DNA from: Actinomadura oligospora ATCC 43269
Lineage (GTDB): Bacteria; Actinomycetota; Actinomycetes; Streptosporangiales; Streptosporangiaceae
Length of the DNA: 64,000 nucleotides
Assembly (NCBI RefSeq): GCF_000518265.1
Contig: NZ_JADG01000007.1
Coordinates: 248,001 to 312,000, forward strand
Direction: 5' to 3'
Shown here: piece after piece, positions 8,825 to 19,564 of the stretch
Layout: every line of letters begins with the position of its first letter
Numbering within the stretch: the first letter of the stretch is position 1
The notes under the pieces: model-generated
What the model saw: the letters and a program-made list of their open reading frames with translations, nothing else
Database searches by the model: none
Told to the model about the DNA's origin: nothing
Program-made: the position numbers and the translations under genes

Positions 8825-9253
8825 GCCGGTGCGGCCCAGGGTCGCGAGTTCGTCGGCGCGCTCGTTGCCCGGGTCGCCCGCGTGGCCCTTCACCCAGAAC
8901 CACTCGACCTCGTGCCGCCGGACGGCCTCGTCCAGCCGCCGCCACAGGTCGGCGTTCTTGACGGGCTTGCGCGCGGCGGTCTGCCAGCCGTTGCGCTTCC
9001 AGGAGTTCATCCACTGCGTGATGCCCTGCCGGACGTACTGGCTGTCGGTGTGGAGGTGCACGAGGGACGGACGCCGCAGGTGCTCGAGGGCCTCGATCGC
9101 CGCGGTCAGTTCCATCCGGTTGTTGGTGGTGTCGGCCTCGCCGCCGTGCAGTTCCTTCACGTGCGGGCCGTAGCGGAGCACCACGCCCCAGCCGCCCGCG
9201 CCCGGGTTCGGGCTGCACCCGCCGTCGGTGTGGATGATCACGGGTTCGGACAA
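8807..9253 (-). CDS. rnhA: ribonuclease HI
   Basis: Type I RNase H, which cleaves RNA in RNA-DNA hybrids. All four catalytic carboxylates are visible: Asp in [14 protein letters not shown], Glu in [13 protein letters not shown], Asp in HLHTDSQYV and Asp in GNERADELA. The histidine before the last helix ([10 protein letters not shown]) is also present. The TTG at 9253 is chosen because it gives 148 residues, the normal length, and GGAG stands seven bases upstream. An upstream ATG at 9349 would add 32 low-complexity residues. It is convergent with the methyltransferase gene. Confidence 0.93.
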   Translation of the reverse strand: MSEPVIIHTDGGCSPNPGAGGWGVVLRYGPHVKELHGGEADTTNNRMELTAAIEALEHLRRPSLVHLHTDSQYVRQGITQWMNSWKRNGWQTAARKPVKNADLWRRLDEAVRRHEVEWFWVKGHAGDPGNERADELATLGRTGSRVGL

Positions 9254-9376
9254 CGCGGCTCCAGCGGACGATCGATCGACGCGACGCCACCCTACCGTCC
9301 GCCCGGCGGACGTCCCCGCCCCGCCACCATTAGGATCTGCGGAGACCATCTACGCGGAGCCGATGTGGAGGGCGAC

Positions 9377-9802
9377 ATGGACCCCGGCGACAGCCCCGGC
9401 TACCTGCTGTGGCGCGCGACGCTGCGCTGGCAGCGGCAGATCACGGCGACGCTGGCCCCGTTCGACCTCACCCACGTCCAGTTCGTGCTGCTCGCGAGCC
9501 TGTGGTGGCTGGACCGGGAGGGCGTCAGCCCGAACCAGCTCGCCCTCGCGCAGCACGCCGACACCGACGTGAAGATGACCTCCCAGGTCGTCCGGCGGCT
9601 GGAGGGCAAGGGCCTGCTCGTCCGCGAGACCGACGCCGCCGACACCCGCGCCAAGCGCCTGCGCATCACCGGTCAGGGCCGCATCCTGGCCGAAGGCGCG
9701 ATCGCCGCCGTCGAAGCCGCCGACACCGCGTTCTTCGCCGCCGCCCCCGACCGGGACGCCCTGCTCGCCACCCTTCGTCCCCTCGCCGGACGCCGCGACT
9801 GA
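9377..9802 (+). CDS. MarR family transcriptional regulator
   Basis: A 141-residue winged-helix regulator of the MarR family. The recognition region is LAQHADTDVKMTSQVVRRLE, followed by the wing RETDAADTRAKRLRITGQG, a standard MarR signature. GTGGAGGG lies four bases before the ATG. It is divergent from rnhA and convergent with the ammonia-lyase gene, so its target is not obvious from the neighbourhood. Confidence 0.88.
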   Translation: MDPGDSPGYLLWRATLRWQRQITATLAPFDLTHVQFVLLASLWWLDREGVSPNQLALAQHADTDVKMTSQVVRRLEGKGLLVRETDAADTRAKRLRITGQGRILAEGAIAAVEAADTAFFAAAPDRDALLATLRPLAGRRD

Positions 9803-9846
9803 GACCCGGGCGTCGCGCAGTAGGGCAGGTGGCTTTGAGACACGCC

Positions 9847-10935
9847 CTAGGTCAGGGCGGGGTTGGCCGCGCTTCCCTCGGTGCTGAGGAGGACGACCGT
9901 GCCCTGTTCGGGCAGGCGCGGGAGCGCGGCGCGCAGCCCCGCGAGCGACGCCGCGCCGCAGGGGCCCGCGTCGACGCCGAGGTCCGCCAGGTCGCGGACG
10001 GCTCGCGCGGCCTCGTCGTCCGAGACCGCGACGGCGGCGTCCACCCCGGCGCGCAGGAGCGGCCAGGCGGTCTCGGACGGCGTGGTGCAGTTGAGGCCCG
10101 CCATGATCGTCCGTCCGGGCGGGGTGCTGGTGCGGCGGCCCGCGCGGAGCGAGGCGAGCAGGCTCGCGGCGGCGTCCGGCTCGACCGACAGCAGCGCCGG
10201 ACGCGCCCCCGGACCGCTCCGGTAGTGCGTCACGGCCGCCTGCGCGAGCGACCCGACGCCCACCGGGACCGCGACGAGCCCCGGCGGCCCGCCGAGCCGC
10301 TCGTCGATCTCGGTGAACAGCGTCGTGTACCCCTCGCAGATCCAGCGCGGCACGTCGGTGTAGCCGGGCAGGCCCATGTCCTGCACGAGCAGCCCGCCGG
10401 ACGCGGCGGCGCGCCGCACGGCCTCGTCGTACGGGACGTCCAGCGCCGTCACCTCCGCGCCCTCGCCCTCGATCGCCGCGCACGCCGACGGGTGCACGCC
10501 CCCGGCGACGAACACTCGCGCGGGCACCCCGTACGTCCGCGCCATGCGCGCGACCGCACGACCGTGGTTGCCGTCCGTCGCGGTGACGAGCCGGACCGGG
10601 CCGCGCTCGGCGACCGTCGCCCGGACGGCGTCCGGCGTCGCGTCCGCGGGAAGCCCGTAGTGGCCGGTCAGCGCGCGGTGCACGCCCCACGACGCACCGA
10701 GGATCTTGAACGCGGGCAGCCCGAGCCGGGACGACTCGTCCTTCACCAGCAGCCGTCCGACGCCGAGTTCGGCGGCCAGGGCGGGCAGCTCGACCAGCGG
10801 TGTCGGCGCGTATCCGGGCAGCGCGGCGTGGAAGGCGGCGACCTCGCGGGCGGGCGGTGCGCACGTCCAGGAACGCGCCGCCGGGTCGGCGTACCAGTCG
10901 GTCGAGGTCATGGCGTGAGGCGCGGGCGGCTGCAT
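9847..10935 (-). CDS. diaminopropionate ammonia-lyase
   Basis: PLP fold-type II enzyme of about 362 residues that splits 2,3-diaminopropionate into pyruvate and ammonia. The PLP lysine is Lys77 in LPAFKILGASWG. The substrate loop is ATDGNHGRAVA, and the phosphate-binding loop is PVGVGSLAQA instead of the glycine-rich loop of serine dehydratase; both are typical of DpaL. The start at 10935 is uncertain; an ATG at 10911 is equally poor in ribosome site. No transporter or siderophore genes are adjacent, so a simple catabolic role is more likely than antibiotic biosynthesis. Confidence 0.85.
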   Translation of the reverse strand: MQPPAPHAMTSTDWYADPAARSWTCAPPAREVAAFHAALPGYAPTPLVELPALAAELGVGRLLVKDESSRLGLPAFKILGASWGVHRALTGHYGLPADATPDAVRATVAERGPVRLVTATDGNHGRAVARMARTYGVPARVFVAGGVHPSACAAIEGEGAEVTALDVPYDEAVRRAAASGGLLVQDMGLPGYTDVPRWICEGYTTLFTEIDERLGGPPGLVAVPVGVGSLAQAAVTHYRSGPGARPALLSVEPDAAASLLASLRAGRRTSTPPGRTIMAGLNCTTPSETAWPLLRAGVDAAVAVSDDEAARAVRDLADLGVDAGPCGAASLAGLRAALPRLPEQGTVVLLSTEGSAANPALT

Positions 10936-11132
10936 GGGAACGACGATCCCGCACGACCGATTCCCCGGTCCAGCACACTCTCGCTCGCGTGCCGGATGGC
11001 GGCCATAGTCGACTCACCTGACGGACATGAGGGTCGGCTCCACTGGCGAATGGGGGTTTTCACCGATGCGGCGGAGCCCGCATGGCCGTCACAGTCGATA
11101 GCAGGGAAAGACCACGACCGAGAGGAGTCAGA

Positions 11133-11309
11133 ATGCGCCGCTCCCCCTTCGCCGACCGTCCGGAACGCAGGGTCGCGCCCCGCACCCTCTCCGAGCTGAT
11201 GTCCACCGACCCGTCCGCCGACGCCCCCTCCGACGACAGGACGGTCTCCGCGAACCGGGGGACACGTCGCAGAGCACGCGCACCGCGCACCCTTCGCAAC
11301 ACCACGTGA
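11133..11309 (+). CDS. small basic hypothetical protein
   Basis: A 58-residue, arginine-rich product beginning MRRSPFADRPERR. I do not recognise it. Support comes from a good ribosome site (GAGGAG, five bases before the ATG), a third-position G/C pattern like the neighbours, and its placement 33 bases before the MerR gene on the same strand. There are no cysteines or membrane segment. It could be a small regulator, a leader peptide or fortuitous. Confidence 0.45.
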   Translation: MRRSPFADRPERRVAPRTLSELMSTDPSADAPSDDRTVSANRGTRRRARAPRTLRNTT

Positions 11310-11342
11310 TCACGGAGCGGCCGGGCGAACTATGCTGACCCG

Positions 11343-12143
11343 GTGCGCGCTGAACGGGATCCGAAGGCCGAGGGCGCCCGCGGCCCGGAGAACGGCCCGG
11401 AACCCCGCCAGGACCGGGACCAGGGCCGGGAGTACCGCATCGGCGAACTCGCCGACGCCGCGGGCCTGCCCGTCCGGACGCTCCGCTACTACCAGGAGCG
11501 CAAGCTCCTGCCTCCGCCGCGCCGCACCGGGCGGATCGGCCTGTACTCCGAGGAGCACCTCGCCCGGCTGCGCATGATCGGCGGCCTGCTGGAACGCGGC
11601 CACACCCTGGAGGGCATCCGGGAGCTGCTGTCGGCGTGGGAGCAGGGCCGCGACATCCACAGCGTCCTCGGCGTCGAGCGGGCCGTCACCGATCCGTGGT
11701 CGCGCGAGATCCCGGTGACGATGAGCTACGACGAGCTCGCCGCGCTGTTCCCCGGGCAGGTCACCCGCGAGCGGCTGCGCGCTGTCGCCGAGGCGGGGCT
11801 GCTCGAGGTGGACGGCGACCGGATCACGCACTGGAGCCGCCGCCATCTCGAGGCGTCGGTCGCGTTCGTCCGCGCGGGCGTGCCGCTGGAGGAGGTGCTC
11901 GCCGCCGGGATGGAACTGCGCCGCAGGCTGGACGAGCTGGCGGCCCTGTTCGTCCGGCTGACCTCGCAGTACGTCGTCGCGGGCCCCGCCGGGAAGGACC
12001 CGGGCGACCTCGCCGAGACCCTCGCCCGGCTGCGTCCGGGCGCGCAGGTCACCGTCGAGGCCGGGTTCGCCGCCGCGATGGACCGCCAGGTCCGCGCCGA
12101 GATCGACCGCGTCCTGGGCGGGCTCGCCGCGCCCACGGACTGA
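11343..12143 (+). CDS. MerR family transcriptional regulator
   Basis: A 266-residue regulator. After a 30-residue charged lead comes the MerR winged helix: YRIGELADAAGLPVRTLRYY, then ERKLLPPPRRTG. A dimerising helix and a long C-terminal domain without conserved cysteines follow, so it is not a metal sensor of the classic kind. It starts with GTG and has no ribosome site; TATGCT ends exactly six bases before the GTG, which suggests a leaderless transcript. The following stretch to the serine hydrolase gene holds short CCCGTCRTATCCCGCC repeats. Confidence 0.87.
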   Translation: MRAERDPKAEGARGPENGPEPRQDRDQGREYRIGELADAAGLPVRTLRYYQERKLLPPPRRTGRIGLYSEEHLARLRMIGGLLERGHTLEGIRELLSAWEQGRDIHSVLGVERAVTDPWSREIPVTMSYDELAALFPGQVTRERLRAVAEAGLLEVDGDRITHWSRRHLEASVAFVRAGVPLEEVLAAGMELRRRLDELAALFVRLTSQYVVAGPAGKDPGDLAETLARLRPGAQVTVEAGFAAAMDRQVRAEIDRVLGGLAAPTD

Positions 12144-12310
12144 ACACCCGGCCCGTCATATCCCGCCCGTCGTATCCCGCCCATCACCTCGCTCGATGCG
12201 AACCCGAACCGATCACTGCGAACCCGCATCGAACATCCTGTTCCACCGATATCAAACCTTTACCGCCGGACCGGCTCAAGGAGTGACGGATCATCTCTAG
12301 CGTGACAGGC

Positions 12311-13267
12311 GTGACACGACGCGTCCCGCGTGCGCTCACCGCCGCACTCCTCACCACCGCAGCGATCACGTCCACCGCCGGAGCCGCCCAGGCCGCTCCC
12401 GCGCGGGGCGTCCCTTCGACCCTCGCGGCCGACGTCTCGGCGTCCGCCGCGATCTGCACCTCCTCGGTCTCGCCGACGACCGCCAAGCGGGTCGGCTCCG
12501 CGATCGCCGCCGCCCTGCGCGGACGGTCCGGATCCGAGTCCGTCGCCGTCTACGACCTCAAGCGGAAGCTCTGGTGCGGCGTCGGGTCCGGCACCCACTA
12601 CGACTCCGCGAGCACCGTCAAGGCGACCGTCCTCGGCGCGCTGCTGCGCAAGGTCCTGGACGAGAGGCGCAAGATGACCTCGTCCGAGCTGTCGCTCGCC
12701 AAGAGCATGATCACCAAGTCGGACAACGCGGCCACGACCAAGCTCTGGAACCACGTCGGCCGCACCCGCATGCAGCGTTTCCTCGGCCAGGCGGGCATGA
12801 CGCACACCAGGCTCGGGTCCGGCGGCTACTGGGGTCTCACCCAGATCACCGCCCGGGACGAGATCGTCCTGCTGCGCAAGTTCACCGAACCGAACAAGCT
12901 GCTCACCGACAAGGCCCGCAACTACGGCCTCGGGCTGATGCACCAGGTCGTCCCGTCGCAGCGCTGGGGCACGCCCGCGGGCACCCCGTCCGGGATCACC
13001 TGGCACGTCAAGAACGGCTGGCTTCCGCGCCACAACAAGTACTGGCGCGTGCACAGCCTCGGCGCGTTCACCGGCAGCGGCCAGTCGTACACGATCGTCG
13101 TGCTGACGCGTGACACCCCGTCCATGGCGTACGGCGTCTCGACCATCGAGCGGGTCGCGCGGGCCGTGCACCACGGGCTGAACCCGGGCATGAGGAGCAT
13201 GTCCACCGAGTCCGTGCCGAACATCCCGTGGGAGCGGTCGGACGGATCGGTCCCGCCGAACGTCTGA
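12311..13267 (+). CDS. secreted serine hydrolase, class A beta-lactamase fold
   Basis: Exported penicillin-recognising-fold hydrolase of 318 residues. Residues 1-28 are a signal peptide ending AAQA. The active-site motifs are STVK (101-104), SDN (137-139) and KNGW (234-237), the last replacing the usual KTG. The Glu166-containing omega loop of true class A beta-lactamases is not evident, so a transpeptidase-like or inactive-lactamase relative is as likely as a resistance enzyme. The GTG at 12311 is preferred over 12302 because TAGCGT ends seven bases upstream (leaderless pattern) and it gives a clean signal peptide. Confidence 0.82.
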   Translation: MTRRVPRALTAALLTTAAITSTAGAAQAAPARGVPSTLAADVSASAAICTSSVSPTTAKRVGSAIAAALRGRSGSESVAVYDLKRKLWCGVGSGTHYDSASTVKATVLGALLRKVLDERRKMTSSELSLAKSMITKSDNAATTKLWNHVGRTRMQRFLGQAGMTHTRLGSGGYWGLTQITARDEIVLLRKFTEPNKLLTDKARNYGLGLMHQVVPSQRWGTPAGTPSGITWHVKNGWLPRHNKYWRVHSLGAFTGSGQSYTIVVLTRDTPSMAYGVSTIERVARAVHHGLNPGMRSMSTESVPNIPWERSDGSVPPNV

Positions 13268-13284
13268 TCCCCGATACTGGGGGA

Positions 13285-15045
13285 ATGGTCGACGAGGAGC
13301 GCTGGAAGGCGCGGTTCCGTGCCGCGCGGGTGAGTCTTCCCAGGTGGGCGCGTGACGCGCCGCATCGGAGCACGTACCGGTCGAACGCGACCGGTACGTG
13401 GGAGATCTACGTCTGGGACCGGGAGACCGGTGAGCGGCGTCAGGTCACCGACCGGACGAACGGCACGTGGATGGGCGACGTCGACCCGTCCGGCCGGTGG
13501 GTGTGGTGGTTCGACGACACCGACGGCGACGAGTTCGGCGTGTGGAAGCGCAGCCCGTTCGACGGTGAGGGGGACGCCGAGGTCGCCGTCCCCGGGCTGG
13601 ACGCGTCGTACCCGTCCGGGCTGGCGCTCGGCAGCCGCGGCACGGTGCTGGTCGGACGGTCCGGAGAGCGCGGCAGCACGGTCCACAGGTACCGTGACGG
13701 CGTCCTCGGCGCACTGTACGAGCACGCCGAGGACGCGCACGTCGGAGCCCTGTCCCGGGACGAGTCGCTCACCGCGATCGGGCACAGCGAGCACGGCGAC
13801 AGCCGCCACATGGCGATCCGCGTCGTCCGCACCGAGGACGGCTCGACCGTCGGCGAGCTGTGGGACGGCCCCGGCAAGGGCGTGTACACGGTCGGGTTCG
13901 CGCCGGTCCCGGGCGACACGCGGCTGCTGGTCAACCACGAGCGCCGCGGTCGCGACGAGATCCTCATCTGGGACCCCGTCGTCGGCGAGCAGCGCGAGAT
14001 CACCTTCGACCTGCCCGGCGAGATCGACGCCGTCTGGTTCCCGGACGGGACGGCCCTGCTGGTCACGCACTCGCACGAGGCCCGCGACGAGCTGTACCGG
14101 TACGACCTGTCGTCCCGGGGGCTGACCCCGATCGACACGCCGCGCGGGTCGATCGGCGCCGCCGCGGCCCGTCCGGACGGCACGGTCGAGTTCGCCTGGT
14201 CGTCGGCGGCCGAGCCGCAGGTGATCCGGTCGACGTCGGGCGAGGTCGTGCTGACGCCCGAGGGCCCGGCCGCGCCGCCGTCGGTGCCGGTCGAGGACGC
14301 GTGGGTGGACGGTCCCGGTGGCCGGATCCACGCGCTGGTCAGCCGTCCGGCGGAGGGCGAGGGCCCGTTCCCGACCGTGTTCGACGTCCATGGCGGGCCG
14401 ACCGCGCAGGACGACGACTCGTTCGTCCCGACCGTCGCCGCGTGGGTCGACCACGGGTTCGCGGTCGTCAGGGTCAACTACCGGGGCTCCACCGGTTACG
14501 GCTCGGCCTGGCGGGACGCCATCGAGGGGCGCGTCGGGCTCACCGAGCTGGAGGACGTCAAGGCCGTCCGCGACTGGGCCGTCGCGTCCGGGCTCGCCGA
14601 CCCGGAGCGCCTCGTCCTGACCGGCGGGTCGTGGGGCGGTTTCCTCACCCTGCTCGGCATCGGGACGCAGCCGGACGACTGGTCGGTGGCGGTCGCGGCC
14701 GTCCCGGTCGCCGACTACGTCGCCGCGTACGAGGACGAGATGGAGGCGCTCCAGTCGTTCGACCGGTCGCTGTTCGGCGGCTCGCCCGACGAGGTTCCGG
14801 ACAGGTACCGCGAGTCCTCCCCGATCACCTACGTCGAGCGGGTGCGCGCGCCGGTGCTCGTCCTGGCCGGGGAGAACGACCCGCGCTGCCCGATCCGGCA
14901 GATCGACAACTACCTCGGAAGGCTCGCCGAACTCGACCGTCCGCACGAGGTGTACCGGTACGACGCCGGGCACGGCTCGCTGGTCGTCGAGGAGCGGATC
15001 AAGCAGATGGAAACGGAGATCGGCTTCGCCCTGAAGAATCTCTAA
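13285..15045 (+). CDS. S9 family peptidase (acylaminoacyl-peptidase-like)
   Basis: Prolyl-oligopeptidase family serine peptidase of 586 residues. The N-terminal half is a beta-propeller with repeated strand patterns (TWEIYVWDRETGERRQVT, DEILIWDPVVGEQREIT). The C-terminal alpha/beta-hydrolase domain has Ser449 in GGSWGG, Asp532 in GENDPR and His563 in DAGHGS. No signal peptide is present, so it is cytosolic. GATACT ends six bases before the ATG, possibly a leaderless promoter, although GGGGGA also touches the start. The serine hydrolase gene ends 17 bases upstream. Confidence 0.92.
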   Translation: MVDEERWKARFRAARVSLPRWARDAPHRSTYRSNATGTWEIYVWDRETGERRQVTDRTNGTWMGDVDPSGRWVWWFDDTDGDEFGVWKRSPFDGEGDAEVAVPGLDASYPSGLALGSRGTVLVGRSGERGSTVHRYRDGVLGALYEHAEDAHVGALSRDESLTAIGHSEHGDSRHMAIRVVRTEDGSTVGELWDGPGKGVYTVGFAPVPGDTRLLVNHERRGRDEILIWDPVVGEQREITFDLPGEIDAVWFPDGTALLVTHSHEARDELYRYDLSSRGLTPIDTPRGSIGAAAARPDGTVEFAWSSAAEPQVIRSTSGEVVLTPEGPAAPPSVPVEDAWVDGPGGRIHALVSRPAEGEGPFPTVFDVHGGPTAQDDDSFVPTVAAWVDHGFAVVRVNYRGSTGYGSAWRDAIEGRVGLTELEDVKAVRDWAVASGLADPERLVLTGGSWGGFLTLLGIGTQPDDWSVAVAAVPVADYVAAYEDEMEALQSFDRSLFGGSPDEVPDRYRESSPITYVERVRAPVLVLAGENDPRCPIRQIDNYLGRLAELDRPHEVYRYDAGHGSLVVEERIKQMETEIGFALKNL

Positions 15046-15269
15046 CACATCACTCGCGGCCCGCCCGGCCCGCGCCGAAAACCCCACAGGAACCGGCGTT
15101 TTCGGCATACCGGACACCATGCTCCGGCACCCGGCCCGGGCGGGCCGACCTGTGCGCGCGCAACGATCTTGTTTGGCGGACGGGCGGCCCGGGAATCGTT
15201 CCGCCCGAATGCCGCACGACGCCCGAAGCGCCGTCCCCCCGGCGGTCACCAGCAAGCCGGGAGGACCTG

Positions 15270-16016
15270 GTGAGAAAGCGGATCATCCGCGGGCTGGCCA
15301 CGGCCGCCCTGCCGATCGCGGCGGTGGCCGCGCCCGTGTCGTCATGGCCGCAGCAGCCGCCCTTGGCGCCCCGCGCGATGGCGTCGGACGGCAGGACGAA
15401 CCCGCGAAAACCCCACGCCGCCGCCCGCACCTGGGCCCGCGCCTGGACCCGTTCCCAGGAGCACGGCCGGGCTCGCGACTCGGCACGGTCCTGGAGGCGG
15501 GGGTCAGCGCGCGACTCGGCGCAAAGGCCGGAGGGGCGGCAGACGTCGGCCCCGTTCGCCCTGGGTGACCTGCCCAAACGCCTGTCGGACCTCACGGTCC
15601 GCATGGCGCGCGCCGTGCGCGGGATCCGGCTCACGCAGTCGACGGCCGAATCGATGCTGTTCGCCCACCACATCCGCTGGCGGTCCAGCGGGAACTGCAG
15701 CGACCGCGAGAACCCGTCCTGCACGTCCTTCCAGGGGCTGCTGCACGGCTCCCTGGACGACCTGTTCGCCTTCGGGCGGCTCAGCGGCTGCCCGCTCACG
15801 GTCTCCGGAGGCACCGAGCGCGGCCACGCGCGGGGACGGCTCAGCCACGGCACCGGCCACAAGATCGACGTGATGCCGAACGCGTGCCTGGACCGCTTCA
15901 TCCCAGGCCATTTCCGGCACATCGGGCTGCGCGGGGACAACGCGGAGCTCTACCGCTCCGGCGACGGCGACGTCTTCGCCCGCGAGGCGAGCCACTGGGA
16001 CATCCTCATGCCGTGA
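15270..16016 (+). CDS. secreted M15-like metallopeptidase candidate
   Basis: A 248-residue exported protein. A signal-like stretch (residues 1-21) precedes an Arg-rich linker to about residue 95, then a compact domain. That domain holds SGGTERGHARGRLSHGTGHK and ends ASHWDILMP. The pattern H-x6-D (HGTGHKID) with a late His in HWD is the zinc layout of M15 D-Ala-D-Ala carboxypeptidases, so peptidoglycan trimming is a reasonable guess; four cysteines may form disulfides. The GTG start follows GGGAGG with 5-base spacing. The assignment is by motif only. Confidence 0.68.
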   Translation: MRKRIIRGLATAALPIAAVAAPVSSWPQQPPLAPRAMASDGRTNPRKPHAAARTWARAWTRSQEHGRARDSARSWRRGSARDSAQRPEGRQTSAPFALGDLPKRLSDLTVRMARAVRGIRLTQSTAESMLFAHHIRWRSSGNCSDRENPSCTSFQGLLHGSLDDLFAFGRLSGCPLTVSGGTERGHARGRLSHGTGHKIDVMPNACLDRFIPGHFRHIGLRGDNAELYRSGDGDVFAREASHWDILMP

Positions 16017-16044
16017 CGCCGACCTCCCCGACGCCAGGGGCCCG

Positions 16045-16716
16045 TCAGGCGCGGACGTCGCGGATAATCCCGACCAGGTCGCGGGTCACGGACTTGAATC
16101 CGGGCAGCCGGGACATCGAGACCATCTTGTTCACCAGCGGGACCGTCCGGTCCACGAGCAGGTAGGTCTTGCGGCAGCCGTCGGAGGAGTCGTGCACCCA
16201 ATAGAGGACGACGCCCATCGAGTACAGCCACAGCAGCTCGGGCAGCTCGGCGCGGAAGTCGTCGTCGATCTTCAGGTTCGAGCCGTCCACCACCTCGCGG
16301 TACAGCGCGACGGCGGCGTGCCGGGCGGACCCGGACTCGGAGCTGAACGGGTTGAGCGGGCTGTCGGGCTCGGCGGCGAACTTGAAGAACTTCCCGGCGA
16401 ACTCGTGGTACGGGACCATCGTGTCCACGCGGGCGCGTAGAACGCCGCGCAGCCGGGAGGCGAAGTCGCGCTCGCGGGCGAGGACGGCACGGCAGGCCTC
16501 CTCGTGCTCGTCCTGCAGCTGGTCGTAGTACGCCTGGAGCAGCTCTTCCTTGGAGCCGAAGTAGTAGTAGGCGTTCCCGACCGCGACCCCCGCCTCCTTG
16601 GCGATGGCGCGCATGGTCGTCGCCTCGTATCCGCGCTCCCGGAAGAGGCGGAGCGCGGTCTGGACGATCTGTGTCCGCGTCTCGGACCTGACGGCTCTGG
16701 TCTCGGTCACGTCCAT
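16045..16716 (-). CDS. TetR/AcrR family transcriptional regulator
   Basis: A 223-residue repressor with the helix-turn-helix ALRLFRERGYEATTMRAIAK, then EAGVAVGNAYYYFGSKEEL. The C-terminal domain is aromatic-rich (LLWLYSMGVVLYWVHD), suggesting a hydrophobic effector. The ATG at 16716 is chosen because it starts just before the conserved helix; the frame stays open upstream through a proline-rich stretch without homologous character. It lies 118 bases downstream of the FAD monooxygenase gene on the same strand and may share its transcript. Confidence 0.85.
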   Translation of the reverse strand: MDVTETRAVRSETRTQIVQTALRLFRERGYEATTMRAIAKEAGVAVGNAYYYFGSKEELLQAYYDQLQDEHEEACRAVLARERDFASRLRGVLRARVDTMVPYHEFAGKFFKFAAEPDSPLNPFSSESGSARHAAVALYREVVDGSNLKIDDDFRAELPELLWLYSMGVVLYWVHDSSDGCRKTYLLVDRTVPLVNKMVSMSRLPGFKSVTRDLVGIIRDVRA

Positions 16717-16834
16717 CACCCTAAAGGCCAGCGGAGGAACCTGACCGTTCCCCGAAGGGCGAATTTGGGGGCCGGGGCGTGGCGGTGCCCACCCCGGCCC
16801 CGCCGGATTCCCGTCCATGACCGACAACCGCGAC

Positions 16835-18034
16835 TCACGCGTGGGCGGGGACACCGGCCGCCGCCGGGTACTCCCTGAGCTCGATGGACGTCGCGGCCTT
16901 CGTGGTCAGCTTGTCCAGCAGCCGCAGCAGCGGACCGGCGGTGAGCACCTTGTAGATCCGGGTGCGGCGGCGCAGGCTGCGCGCGGTCTTCGGCGCGAAG
17001 AACGGCCCGACGCCCCCGGCGACCTGCTGGCACGCCTTGGTGAGCTTCCGGATCGCCGCCTCGTAGGCGGGGAACGCGGCCCGGTGGTCGCCGCCCGCCG
17101 CGGCCAGCTCGCCCGCGAGAACATAGGCGCAGACGACCGCGAGCCCGGTGCCCATGCCGCCGCAGGTCGCGCCGTATCCGGCGTCCCCGAGCAGCGCGAT
17201 CCGGCCCTTCGTCCAGGACTTCATCCGGACGATGCCGACCGAGTCGTGGTAGAAGTACGGCGCGCTCCGCAGGTCGGCGAGGACCTCGTCCGCGCGCCAG
17301 CCCATCCCGGCGAACCGCTCCGCGACCAGCCGCTTCTGCCCCTCGTGGTCGTGCCGGTCGACGTTCGCGCCCTCACCCGCGGCGTACACGCACATCACGT
17401 TCGCGGACGTCCCGCCGTCCAGCGGGTAGACCGACAGGCCGCGTCCGGGCTCGCTGTAGAGAAGGGCGTCGCGCTCGAGCCGCAGCCGGTTCGGCGCGTT
17501 GAAGATCGCCACGTTGTACCCGGAGTCCTGGACGAACTGTGCCTCGTCGCCGAAGGTCAGCCGCCGGACGTTGGAGTGCAGGCCGTCCGCGCCGACGACC
17601 AGGTCGAACCACTCGGGCGCGCTCCGCTCGAAGGTCGCGTACACGCCGTCCGCGGTCTCCTGGAGGGACGTGATCGAGTCGTCGAACACGTACCGGGCGG
17701 CATCCTTCGTCCGGTCGTACAGGATCCGGGCCAGGTCGCCGCGCTGGATCTCGACCTGCCCGCCGGTGAACGACTCGGGCAGCGTGACCAGGTCGTCGCC
17801 ACGCCCGTCGATCAGGTGCAGCGGCCCGTTCCCGGTCTGGTGCGCCCGGATCTCGTCCAGGATCCCCATCCTCGTCAGGACGTCCATGTGGACGTGGCCG
17901 CGGAAGTCGACCGCCTGCCCGCCGGGGCGGATGCCGGGCGCCCGCTCCACCACGGTCACCTCGTGCCCGTACCGGGCCAGCCAGAAGGCGAGGGACGGAC
18001 CGGCGATGCTCGCACCCGAGATCAGAACCTTCAT
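16835..18034 (-). CDS. FAD-dependent monooxygenase (PHBH/TetX-like)
   Basis: Aromatic-hydroxylase-type flavoprotein of 399 residues. The Rossmann motif is LISGASIAGPSLAFWLARYG, the DG motif is VVGADGLHSNVRR and the GD motif is RIALLGDAGYG. These mark group A flavin monooxygenases, which hydroxylate aromatic or polyketide substrates using NAD(P)H and O2. GGGAG precedes the ATG. There is no biosynthetic cluster around it, so the substrate is unknown. A TetR gene follows on the same strand. Confidence 0.88.
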   Translation of the reverse strand: MKVLISGASIAGPSLAFWLARYGHEVTVVERAPGIRPGGQAVDFRGHVHMDVLTRMGILDEIRAHQTGNGPLHLIDGRGDDLVTLPESFTGGQVEIQRGDLARILYDRTKDAARYVFDDSITSLQETADGVYATFERSAPEWFDLVVGADGLHSNVRRLTFGDEAQFVQDSGYNVAIFNAPNRLRLERDALLYSEPGRGLSVYPLDGGTSANVMCVYAAGEGANVDRHDHEGQKRLVAERFAGMGWRADEVLADLRSAPYFYHDSVGIVRMKSWTKGRIALLGDAGYGATCGGMGTGLAVVCAYVLAGELAAAGGDHRAAFPAYEAAIRKLTKACQQVAGGVGPFFAPKTARSLRRRTRIYKVLTAGPLLRLLDKLTTKAATSIELREYPAAAGVPAHA

Positions 18035-18118
18035 GACGTGCTCCCTGTGTCGTCGTTCCTTGCGATGACACAGAGACTCGCCGGACGCGCTGACCGTCCG
18101 CGCACCACCGGCTGACAG

Positions 18119-18156
18119 CGCGAAGGGCCGTCCGGTCAGCCGGACGGCCCTTCGCG
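18119..18156. terminator. strong hairpin downstream of lysC
   Basis: A 17-bp perfect stem (CGCGAAGGGCCGTCCGG and its complement) around a TCAG loop, eleven bases beyond the lysC stop. No further lysC-operon gene follows on that strand, which fits termination here. Confidence 0.8.
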
Positions 18157-18166
18157 TTTCACCTGG

Positions 18167-19441
<1,275 letters not shown>

Positions 19442-19564
19442 GGGCAGCGCTCCTCGGGTTCGGGGTCAGGGGCTTGCCGACGAGAGTCTACCGAGGCCGG
19501 GGGGTGTCATTACGACCAGGTAACCGTCAGCATGAGACGAAGCGTCCACAATACGAGACACCGG

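Noticed and set aside
9822..9853. TAGGGC/GCCCTA hairpin between the MarR and ammonia-lyase genes
   Set aside because: The stem is only about six base pairs with a long loop; too weak to call a terminator.
12311..13267. Class A beta-lactamase resistance gene
   Set aside because: STVK and SDN are present but the omega-loop glutamate and the usual KTG are not evident, so resistance should not be claimed.
12922..15255. Open frame of 777 codons on the minus strand across the S9 peptidase gene
   Set aside because: Antisense to two genes with intact catalytic motifs; translation is charged and repetitive with no family resemblance.
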